Below are positions 14,675 to 21,700 of a stretch of 23,794 nt of DNA, one piece after another. Position 1 is the stretch's first letter. The number at the start of each line of letters is the position of its first letter. Under the pieces are notes generated by a model. That model did not search any database. It was not told the origin of the DNA and saw nothing but the letters and a program-made list of their open reading frames with translations. The position numbers and the translations under genes are program-made. Source of the stretch: an uncultured Sphingobacteriales bacterium (GTDB lineage: Bacteria > Bacteroidota > Bacteroidia > Chitinophagales > Chitinophagaceae); the NCBI GenBank assembly GCA_946887085.1, contig CAMPKG010000008.1, positions 1 through 23,794 of the forward strand. Direction: 5' to 3'.

Positions 14675-15916
14675 ATGAGTATCAATAAACAAGTTGATGT
14701 ATTGGTAATAGGCGCGGGCCCTTCAGGCACTATTGCCGCCTCTATCCTTAAACAAGGCGGATTGAATGTTCAAATAGTAGAAAAACAACTTTTCCCACGT
14801 TTCGTAATAGGCGAGAGCCTTCTACCCCGCTGCATGGAAGCATTGGAAGAAGCGAAATTTCTGGATGCGGTAAAAGCAAAAAATTTTCAGCAGAAAGAAG
14901 GTGCGAAATTCGTGATGGGCGACCAGGTATGCGATTTCAATTTCATCCAGCAATTCACGCCGGGTTGGAACTGGACCTGGCAGGTGCCGCGTTCGGAATT
15001 CGATAAAGTGCTTGCCGATGAGTGTGAGAAAATGGGCATCCCCCTGAGTTATGAAACTGAGGTAACCGATATCAAAATATTCGATGACCATTCGATCACT
15101 ACAGTGGTAAAAGATGGTAAAGAAGAAACGATCAGGGCAAGGTTCATTGTAGATGGCAGCGGCTATGGACGTGTGATACCACGCCTTTTCGGCCTGGACA
15201 AACCTTCGTCGCAGCCGCCGCGCAGAACAGTGTTTTGCCACATGACCGATCCCAAGCGCAGCGAAGCTGTTGAGCCAAACCGTATCACTGTTTACGTACA
15301 CGATCCAAAGACGTGGATATGGGTGATACCTTTCTCCAACGGTAATACCTCCGTTGGCTATGTCGGCGATCCTGAGTTCTTCGAAAAATTCCCTTCGGAA
15401 ATAAAAGAGCAATACTGGGCGCTGCTCAATGCGCAACCCGAGCTGGCAATACGTTTCGATGAATCGGAAATGGTTTGGCCGGAGCCGCGCAGCCTGCAAA
15501 GCTGGAGCTCTACCACTTCTACGTTCTACGGCAAAGGTTTCGTGCTTACCGGCAATGTGACCGAGTTCCTCGATCCCGTGTTTTCATCCGGCGTAACGCT
15601 GGCATCCGTATCGGCGCAGCTGGCCGCCAAAATGGTGATTAAAGAACTGAATGGCGAAAATCCTGACTGGGAGAATGAGTATATGAAGAAGATGATGCAG
15701 GGTGTCGATGTGTTCCGAACTTATGTGAATGGATGGTATGACGGCACCTTGTTCACTGTGTTCTTTGCTGAGAACAGGAACCCTGAGATCATGTCGCAGA
15801 TATGTTCGGTGCTGGCAGGTTATGTCTGGGATGAGAACAATCCATTTGTGAAAAACCACGAAAAGAACCTGCGTACATTGTCGCGCTACCTTGAGGCCAC
15901 AAAGACGACGGTTTAG
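14675..15916 (+). CDS. Flavin-dependent halogenase-like oxidoreductase
   Basis: A 413-residue FAD enzyme of the tryptophan-halogenase-like family. It has the FAD motif GAGPSG (13-18), GESLLPR (46-52), a candidate catalytic lysine in FQQKEGAKF (Lys74), the halogenase signature WIWVIP (214-219, matching WxWxIP) and FLDPVFSSG (298-306, matching FxxPxxSxG). These signatures separate halogenases from ordinary flavin monooxygenases, so chlorination or bromination of a carrier-bound or free phenol is the likely reaction; chlorinated flexirubins are known. The late dinucleotide motif reads TGNVTEF where GD is more usual. A flavin reductase partner is not in the window. It lies between the methyltransferase and the ketosynthase-like gene on the same strand. 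Confidence 0.85.
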   Translation: MSINKQVDVLVIGAGPSGTIAASILKQGGLNVQIVEKQLFPRFVIGESLLPRCMEALEEAKFLDAVKAKNFQQKEGAKFVMGDQVCDFNFIQQFTPGWNWTWQVPRSEFDKVLADECEKMGIPLSYETEVTDIKIFDDHSITTVVKDGKEETIRARFIVDGSGYGRVIPRLFGLDKPSSQPPRRTVFCHMTDPKRSEAVEPNRITVYVHDPKTWIWVIPFSNGNTSVGYVGDPEFFEKFPSEIKEQYWALLNAQPELAIRFDESEMVWPEPRSLQSWSSTTSTFYGKGFVLTGNVTEFLDPVFSSGVTLASVSAQLAAKMVIKELNGENPDWENEYMKKMMQGVDVFRTYVNGWYDGTLFTVFFAENRNPEIMSQICSVLAGYVWDENNPFVKNHEKNLRTLSRYLEATKTTV

Positions 15917-15947
15917 CACATAATTGCGCTACTAAACAAACAAGAGT

Positions 15948-16562
15948 TTGAACCTGGAGATCAGTCATTGGGTACACATTAACAATGAGTTAGCACTTAG
16001 GGATGGCATTCCTGCGTTAACTTTAACAAACCAACCTGGCGACAAAACACCGGAGAACTTTTACCACGCATTGCAACACAACTATCCCAAGTTTTTCAAG
16101 ATGGATGTGTTGTGCAAATGGGCCTGGGCCGGCGCAGAATATCTCCTGTCATTCCATGATCGTTCTTTATACGAGAGTTTAGATAAGTCAAAGATCGCAG
16201 TTGTGATGATGACATCGGGTGGGTGTATTGATGTGGATAAAAAATACCAGAACAGTATTGCAAGTATTCCGAGTCCTGCGTTATTTGTGTACACGTTACC
16301 CAATATAATGCTTGGCGAGATATGCATCAGGCATGGTTTCAAAGGCGAGCAACTCTGTTTGGTAAGCGAGGACTTTGATGCGAACGAGCTGCAGTTTTGG
16401 GTGGAAGGTCTTTTGAAGAACAGGGGAATGGAAGCCTGCCTTTGCGGATGGGCAAATGCAACAGGTGCGGGCGGCGACGCTTGCTTGTTCTGGATAACAA
16501 AAAACGGGAAAAACGACAATTTTACCGCGGCAGCAATGCAGCAGATATATGAAAGAGGTTAA
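15948..16562 (+). CDS. Short ketosynthase-like protein without the catalytic cysteine
   Basis: A 204-residue protein resembling the N-terminal half of beta-ketoacyl synthases, of the type listed as 3-oxoacyl-ACP synthase in Bacteroidota flexirubin clusters. Landmarks are YPKFFKMDVLCKWAWAGAEY, VVMMTSGGCIDVDKKYQNSI and the conserved SPALFVYTLPNIMLGEICIR. The segment that should carry the nucleophile (TACSS in true synthases) reads VYTLPNI, and the C-terminal His residues are absent. It therefore cannot condense by itself and probably serves as a structural or accessory subunit (inference). The start is TTG 15948, since the next in-frame ATG lies 52 codons in and would remove conserved sequence. 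It is 31 bases after the halogenase. Confidence 0.8.
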   Translation: MNLEISHWVHINNELALRDGIPALTLTNQPGDKTPENFYHALQHNYPKFFKMDVLCKWAWAGAEYLLSFHDRSLYESLDKSKIAVVMMTSGGCIDVDKKYQNSIASIPSPALFVYTLPNIMLGEICIRHGFKGEQLCLVSEDFDANELQFWVEGLLKNRGMEACLCGWANATGAGGDACLFWITKNGKNDNFTAAAMQQIYERG

Positions 16563-16580
16563 AAAGGTTTTTGAAGGCAA

Positions 16581-16805
16581 ATGAGACTACATTTGATAAA
16601 ACCATGGAATTTGAGGGCGGTACGCCAGAGAACAGAGGCGCAGGATGGTGAAGAAGGAATTATCACAACGATCCCTGCCAGCTGCCCGGCAGGCGATATT
16701 GACCACAGCATCCGCGGATTTTTTGACGGACGTTCGCAGGAACGCAGACAAGCTCCGGCTTCAGGCCTTATCTTCGCAGGCAAAAGCGTAAGGTACGACC
16801 GATGA
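16581..16805 (+). CDS. 74-residue unknown protein coupled to the ketosynthase gene
   Basis: The frame runs from ATG 16581 (GAAGG just upstream) to a TGA overlapping the next ATG as ATGA (16802-16805), the classic sign of translational coupling. The product is basic: MRLHLIKPWNLRAVRQRTEA, an acidic patch DGEEG, IITTIPASCPAGDIDHSI, then GFFDGRSQERRQAP and ASGLIFAGKSVRYDR. I do not recognise it. Flexirubin-type clusters often have an acyl carrier protein at this position, but the DSL-type phosphopantetheine site is absent in all three frames. A competing 48-codon frame starts at ATG 16644 in another phase; the ATGA overlap favours the one listed. Confidence 0.5.
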   Translation: MRLHLIKPWNLRAVRQRTEAQDGEEGIITTIPASCPAGDIDHSIRGFFDGRSQERRQAPASGLIFAGKSVRYDR

Positions 16806-18001
16806 AGAATTCAGCCTATGTTGTGAATACCGGTATCATCACTGCTATCGGCAATGATACTGCTTCCTGCAAAAGTTCTCTTGTAGATGGAAGGAGCAAC
16901 ATCGGTAAACCTGAATTTCTTACCACCCACTGGAGCGACGAACTTCCCGTAGCAGAAGTAAAACTATCCAACAACCAACTTGCCGGATTAACAGGTGCCG
17001 ATATTACCTGGCCCCGTACAGCATTGTTAAGTGCTGTTGCTGTACAGGAGGCATGGGCGCCATTTGCGCATAAAGCAAAAGGGTTGCGTACAGGTTTTTT
17101 TTCCGCGAACACGGTTGGCGGAATGGACCTGACAGAAAGTTATTATGCAGAATTCAAACGCGGTGTTGATGGGGAAGAACATTTTTTCAGGCTGGCCAAC
17201 CACGAATGCGGTGCTGTAACCGAGATCGTTGCGGGTCTTTTTGGCTTTACTGATTTTGTAACCACGGTGAGCACGGCTTGCTCCTCATCTGCCAACAGCA
17301 TCATGATGGCCGCACAGATGATCAGTAACGGCATGCTGGATATTGCTGTGGCGGGCGGAGCAGATGGTTTATCAAAATTTACCCTGAACGGCTTTAATAC
17401 GCTGATGATACTCGACAAGCGTCCCTGTCAGCCTTTTGACAACAACAGGCGCGGGTTGAACCTGGGCGAAGGTGCGGGTTACATTGTTCTGATGAGTGAA
17501 AAAGCAATGCAGCAGTGCGGCGCGAAGGCAATCTGCATTGTAAGCGGTTATGCCAATGCCAATGATGCTTATCACCAGACAGCATCATCGCCCGATGGCA
17601 CAGGCAACAAACTGGCCATGGGCAATGCCATGAAGAAAGCAGGAGTCTCACCTCAGGATATTGACTATATCAACCTGCATGGAACGGGGACAGCCAACAA
17701 CGACAGTAGCGAAGGCAAAGCAATAGAGGCTTTGTTTGAAGGTAAAGTGCCGCATGCATCATCGACCAAAGGATATACCGGTCATACGCTGGGTGCCGCT
17801 GGTGGTGTGGAAGCAGCGTTTAGTTGTATTGCCATACAGGACGGAATAGTGTTCCCCAATCTACGCTGGGAAACACAGATGGAAGACGTGACATTTAAAC
17901 CTGTTACAGAATTGCTGACAGGACAGGATATCAAACACGTATTGTCGAACTCGTTTGGCTTTGGCGGCAATTGTACATCGCTTGTTTTCTCAAAATGCTA
18001 A
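16802..18001 (+). CDS. Beta-ketoacyl-ACP synthase (ketosynthase alpha, FabF-like)
   Basis: A 399-residue condensing enzyme with a complete active site: nucleophile Cys160 in VSTACSSSAN, His293 in NLHGTGTANND, Lys323 and His328 in STKGYTGHTLGAAGG, and the closing loop NSFGFGGNC. Length and motifs are those of FabF and type II polyketide ketosynthases. Together with the next gene it should form the alpha/beta heterodimer that builds the polyene chain on a carrier protein from malonyl units. Primary fatty-acid FabF is less likely because of this partner and the halogenase/methyltransferase neighbours. It begins by ATGA overlap with the 74-residue gene and ends one base before its partner. Confidence 0.93.
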   Translation: MKNSAYVVNTGIITAIGNDTASCKSSLVDGRSNIGKPEFLTTHWSDELPVAEVKLSNNQLAGLTGADITWPRTALLSAVAVQEAWAPFAHKAKGLRTGFFSANTVGGMDLTESYYAEFKRGVDGEEHFFRLANHECGAVTEIVAGLFGFTDFVTTVSTACSSSANSIMMAAQMISNGMLDIAVAGGADGLSKFTLNGFNTLMILDKRPCQPFDNNRRGLNLGEGAGYIVLMSEKAMQQCGAKAICIVSGYANANDAYHQTASSPDGTGNKLAMGNAMKKAGVSPQDIDYINLHGTGTANNDSSEGKAIEALFEGKVPHASSTKGYTGHTLGAAGGVEAAFSCIAIQDGIVFPNLRWETQMEDVTFKPVTELLTGQDIKHVLSNSFGFGGNCTSLVFSKC

Positions 18002-18002
18002 T

Positions 18003-19055
18003 ATGGATCTGTATATAAATAGTGCGGGTATTATCAGCGGATCGGGAAATAACAAGTCCGGAGAATTTCTGCCGCCACCCAGCGGTGAAACGGACAGGGT
18101 GTTAGCCATAGAACCTGACTATACAAGTGAGATACCGCCAATGCAATTGCGCCGCATGAGTAAAGCCGTACGTATGGGTATTGCAGCAGCGAAGGTCGCC
18201 ATGAAGCAGGCAGGTGTTGAAAAGCCTGACGGGTTTTCTGTTGGTACTGCGATGGGCTGCCTGCACGATACAGAAGTGTTCCTGAACAAAATGGTGGAGC
18301 AGGACGAGCAAATGCTCACACCAACTGCATTTATACAGTCGACACATAATACGGTAGCGGGGCAGATAGCATTGCTTACAGGCTGCTACGGGCATAACCT
18401 GACTTATGTGCAACGCGGCCATTCTTTTGAGCATGCACTGATAGATGCACAATTATATCTCGAAAATCATCCCGGCGAAAAAATACTGGCGGGCGGCATC
18501 GACGAACTGACCAATATCAGTTTTGCCGCCTTGCAACGCGCAAAGATCTATACAAAAGACTTCATTGAACCGGCACATATCCTGACCACCTCCAGTGAAG
18601 GCACAATAGCCGGCGAAGGCGCTGCATTTTTCGTAGTGTCAGACAAACCCCTGGTGGATAAATACCTCCGTGTAAAGGATATAGCTACGGTCATCACCAA
18701 AGACAATGTCACCGCTTTTCAAAAAGTGAATGATTTTCTTTCGCGCAATTCAATTGACGTGGATGGTGTTGATCTCGTGATGCTGGGTATAAGTGGCGAC
18801 GTAAGAAGCGAAACGTTTTACAAAGGCCTCCAGGAGGTGACGTTCAAAAACAACAGCTATGCGGCGTTCAAGCACCTGGGTGGTGAGTACGGCACGGCCA
18901 GTTCTTTTGGGCTTGGATTGCTGATGCATGCTATAACAGAAGGGAAGCTGCCTGAAGCCTGCGTCATCAACAAAGCACCCGCAAAACTCAATAATATTCT
19001 GTTCATCAATAACTACGCACACTATTACAGCTGCTGGTATATCACCGCCCTGTGA
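18003..19055 (+). CDS. Chain-length-factor-like ketosynthase beta subunit
   Basis: A 350-residue thiolase-fold protein lacking the condensing residues. The cysteine site reads LTYVQRGHSFEHAL (about 133-146), so Gln137/Arg138 occupy the Cys position as in chain-length factors. There is no HGTGT motif, and the second His region reads KHLGGEYGTASSF. EIPPMQLRRMSKAVRMGI (43-60) and TPTAFIQSTHNTVAGQIA (106-123) are strongly reminiscent of aryl-polyene chain-length factors. It probably dimerises with the preceding ketosynthase and sets polyene length. The start is the ATG at 18003, one base after the previous stop; the frame opens further upstream but only over the end of the neighbour. A weak terminator-like hairpin and T-run follow. 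Confidence 0.88.
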   Translation: MDLYINSAGIISGSGNNKSGEFLPPPSGETDRVLAIEPDYTSEIPPMQLRRMSKAVRMGIAAAKVAMKQAGVEKPDGFSVGTAMGCLHDTEVFLNKMVEQDEQMLTPTAFIQSTHNTVAGQIALLTGCYGHNLTYVQRGHSFEHALIDAQLYLENHPGEKILAGGIDELTNISFAALQRAKIYTKDFIEPAHILTTSSEGTIAGEGAAFFVVSDKPLVDKYLRVKDIATVITKDNVTAFQKVNDFLSRNSIDVDGVDLVMLGISGDVRSETFYKGLQEVTFKNNSYAAFKHLGGEYGTASSFGLGLLMHAITEGKLPEACVINKAPAKLNNILFINNYAHYYSCWYITAL

Positions 19056-19086
19056 CCAGGTTTTTAATAGCTGGCATCTTTTTTTT
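19056..19086 (+). terminator. Weak possible terminator after the ketosynthase operon
   Basis: CCAG (19056-19059) can pair with CTGG (19071-19074). The sequence then reads CATC and a run of eight T at 19079-19086. The stem is only 4 bp, so termination is doubtful; if it fails, the GH15 gene 34 bases on would be read from the same transcript. Confidence 0.25.
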
Positions 19087-19120
19087 GTCGACATTAGCAA
19101 AACCCCGCTAATCGGCTGAT

Positions 19121-20899
19121 ATGCAGAAACATATTTATGAATCAGGTATCATAGGCAATTGCGCCTACCTGGCGCACGTGCAGAAGGATACCAACATCTC
19201 GTGGCTTTGCTGGCCGCGGTTCGACAGTAGTTTCGTATTCGGCGGTTTGCTGGATAAGAAGAAAGGCGGCGAATTTTCGATACTTCCCGAAGGAGAACTT
19301 TTTTCTACACAACGTTATATAGAGAACACCAACGTACTTACTACTGAAATAGAATGCGGCGACGGCAAATACCGGGTCACTGATTTTGCGCCGCGCTTTC
19401 AATTGTATGAACGTTATTTCCGTCCGCTGATGGTGGTGCGCAAGATAGAACCGGTGGTAGGATATCCGAAAATAAAGATAACATGCAGGCCGGTAGGAGA
19501 ATACGGCGAGATAGAACTCAAATCGGTGCCTGGCAGTAATCACATAGAATTCCTTGGGCTTGACCGCACGCTACGCTTGACGGGAAATGTGTCCGTCAAT
19601 TACATCATGAACGAACAGTTCTTTGTGCTCAACGAAACAAAATACCTGGTGCTTACTTATGGTTTGCCATTGGAGGCGCCTTTGATCACTACCGCCGAAG
19701 ACTTCCTGATGCGAACAGTGTCGCACTGGAGACATTGGATAAAGAACACAGGGATCGGAAATATGTACCAGCAACAGGTGATCCGCTCATCGCTGGCATT
19801 GAAGATACACCAGTACGAAGACACCGGCGCCATCGTTGCGGCAAGCACTACCAGCCTGCCGGAGTTTGACGGAAGCGGCCGCACCTGGGATTATCGTTAC
19901 TGCTGGCTGCGCGATGCATACTATATACTCAATGCATTTAACAATATTGGCCACTTTGAGGAGGCTGAGCATTATTTCCAGTTCATTGCAAATGTGGCGG
20001 TGAAGGAAGATGGCAGGTACAACCCGTTGTATAAGATCACTGGCACAGCCGATTTTGTCGAGACCATCGCAGACCTCGACGGATACCGGGGAAACAAGCC
20101 AGTACGGATCGGCAACCAGGCGGTAGAGCACATACAAAACGATACTTACGGGCAGGTATTACTATCTCTGTTGCCATTGTATACCGATCGCCGTTTCATT
20201 TTTGAAGAAAGGCATGATTCATCAAAATGGATCAGCAACATACTTGAAAAAATCGAGCGCACGATCGACGAGCCCGACGCGGGCATATGGGAATTCAGGC
20301 ATTTCACGCAGCATCATTGTTATACTAATCTTTTCCAGTGGGCGGGTTGTATGGCTGCCATTAAGATGGCCCGGCATATAGGCGATGAACAATTACTGGC
20401 AACTGCACGCAAGCTGCACGACAAAGCAATTGAGAAAATTGAGGCATGTTATGATCCGAAGCGCAAAGTATACACCCAGGCAATAGGCACTTCAAACCTC
20501 GATGCAAGCACCCTGCAGCTTATTTTGATGCACTATCTTCACCCGAAATCTGAACGGGCAAGAGACCATTTAGCTGCAGTGGAAGCAGAACTAAAGGCGG
20601 AGCACGGGCTATTTTACCGCTACCTGCACACCGATGATTTCGGAAAACCTAAAACTACTTTCCTGATCACAGCTTTTTGGTATGTGGAAGCGCTCGCCTG
20701 CGTAGGCAGGGTTGATGAAGCCATTGAGAATTTCAACCACCTGATGCGCTTTACCAATCACCTTGGTTTGCTCAGCGAGGATGTTGATGCAAGCGACGGC
20801 AGCCAATGGGGCAATTTTCCGCAGGCATACAGCCATGTGGGGTTAATGAATGCAGCTTATCGCATAGCGAAGAAACTGGACAGGCCGGGATTTTTATAG
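19121..20899 (+). CDS. Glycoside hydrolase family 15 (glucoamylase/trehalase-like)
   Basis: A 592-residue protein with an N-terminal beta-sandwich (about 1-215) and an alpha/alpha barrel (about 220-592). Barrel signatures are TWDYRYCWLRDAYY (255-268), GIWEFR with the likely catalytic acid Glu391, and LLSEDVD (Glu553, the likely base) followed by GNFPQAYSH (564-572). GH15 enzymes release glucose from the ends of alpha-glucans; bacterial members of this shape include trehalases. The trehalose-phosphate synthase gene nearby makes a trehalase role plausible, but substrate cannot be read from the sequence. There is no signal peptide, so it should be cytosolic. Its stop lies four bases from the stop of the convergent secreted-protein gene. 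Confidence 0.9.
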   Translation: MQKHIYESGIIGNCAYLAHVQKDTNISWLCWPRFDSSFVFGGLLDKKKGGEFSILPEGELFSTQRYIENTNVLTTEIECGDGKYRVTDFAPRFQLYERYFRPLMVVRKIEPVVGYPKIKITCRPVGEYGEIELKSVPGSNHIEFLGLDRTLRLTGNVSVNYIMNEQFFVLNETKYLVLTYGLPLEAPLITTAEDFLMRTVSHWRHWIKNTGIGNMYQQQVIRSSLALKIHQYEDTGAIVAASTTSLPEFDGSGRTWDYRYCWLRDAYYILNAFNNIGHFEEAEHYFQFIANVAVKEDGRYNPLYKITGTADFVETIADLDGYRGNKPVRIGNQAVEHIQNDTYGQVLLSLLPLYTDRRFIFEERHDSSKWISNILEKIERTIDEPDAGIWEFRHFTQHHCYTNLFQWAGCMAAIKMARHIGDEQLLATARKLHDKAIEKIEACYDPKRKVYTQAIGTSNLDASTLQLILMHYLHPKSERARDHLAAVEAELKAEHGLFYRYLHTDDFGKPKTTFLITAFWYVEALACVGRVDEAIENFNHLMRFTNHLGLLSEDVDASDGSQWGNFPQAYSHVGLMNAAYRIAKKLDRPGFL

Positions 20900-20903
20900 C
20901 TTA

Positions 20904-21623
20904 CTAAAAATGAAACTCACCACGATATCTATACATAATGTGACATTCGACGAAATGAAAGTAGGTATACCTGTATATTTTTTTCGATGACTTTGCTTCA
21001 TTTCTTCGGTATCTGTCATAGCGTTTTGAAGGTCTGTAACCATGACCGGATGTACGTAAAGGCATTCTTGATGGCTCTATCAGCAGTCTATGGTCTTGGC
21101 CGTTGATATTTAAACGAATGACTTTCGAATAGGGCACTTTCCCTTTCTTAGTTTTGAATTCAGTTTTGACTAGATATGGGGGAGGCGAGGAACTGTCATT
21201 TCTTTTTTTGATGTATGTGGTTTCAGTTGAGATTGTGTCGCTAAGATCATTTTGAATTACCGTCCACTTGCGTATTCGCAAGGTATCTAATACTCTATTA
21301 ATTCCTCTGATAAAAAATTCACCATGCTTATCGTCAAGCGGCATTATAATATCGGTTTCTACCGAATCGTAAAATTTTATTTCTTGAATAAAGTTTGGAT
21401 ACGTTTTTTTAAGAATGGCATCAGTGTACACAAATTCTGCTGGTATGTCACGGTTTTGGTCGAGCCATTCCCAACCTATACCATAGCGTAACTCTTCTGA
21501 GTTTGTTATGACAGTATCGATAATAAATACAATCTCTCGCTCTTGTCCGATCGTGGTTTTTGTAAGAAACATCAATAAGCAGAACAGAAGTTTTCTAGGC
21601 ACACTTACAAGATAATCCTTCAT
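20904..21623 (-). CDS. Exported protein of unknown function
   Basis: A 239-residue protein with an N-terminal signal peptide (basic start KDYLVSVPRK, hydrophobic LLFCLLMFL, likely cleavage before QEREIVF). The mature part is charged, with repeated strand-like blocks (EIVFIIDTVI, WTVIQNDLSD, KVIRLNINGQDHRLL) and a basic, tyrosine-rich tail (RYDRYRRNEAKSSKK and on). The family is not recognised; a periplasmic or surface location is inferred. The frame opens further to 21662, but that part overlaps the terminator hairpin of the gene upstream, so ATG 21623, where the signal peptide begins, is chosen. It is AT-richer than its neighbours. Confidence 0.65.
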   Translation of the reverse strand: MKDYLVSVPRKLLFCLLMFLTKTTIGQEREIVFIIDTVITNSEELRYGIGWEWLDQNRDIPAEFVYTDAILKKTYPNFIQEIKFYDSVETDIIMPLDDKHGEFFIRGINRVLDTLRIRKWTVIQNDLSDTISTETTYIKKRNDSSSPPPYLVKTEFKTKKGKVPYSKVIRLNINGQDHRLLIEPSRMPLRTSGHGYRPSKRYDRYRRNEAKSSKKIYRYTYFHFVECHIMYRYRGEFHF

Positions 21624-21643
21624 AAAGAAATGCAGGTAACAAT

Positions 21644-21681
21644 AATGTAAAAGCTCCGTCAACCAACGGAGCTTTTACATT
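21644..21681 (-). terminator. Intrinsic terminator after the trehalose-phosphate synthase/phosphatase gene
   Basis: AATGTAAAAGCTCCGT (21644-21659), loop CAACCA and ACGGAGCTTTTACATT (21666-21681) form a perfect 16-bp stem with a GC core and A/T-rich ends. It starts about 20 bases after the minus-strand stop at 21701, which places it as the terminator of that gene. It also separates that gene from the exported-protein gene downstream. Confidence 0.85.
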
Positions 21682-21700
21682 TATGATTCGTAATGGATAG

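Noticed and set aside
16563..16801. Acyl carrier protein in the gap before the ketosynthase
   Set aside because: All three forward frames were read; none has a DSL-type phosphopantetheine attachment site, and two are broken by stops.
17955..18002. Upstream extension of the chain-length-factor gene
   Set aside because: It would overlap the end of the ketosynthase gene; the conserved N-terminus (MDLYINSAGI) begins at ATG 18003.
19091..19113. ATTAGC/GCTAAT hairpin before the GH15 gene as a terminator
   Set aside because: The T-run precedes the hairpin on the plus strand, so it does not have terminator layout for either flanking gene.
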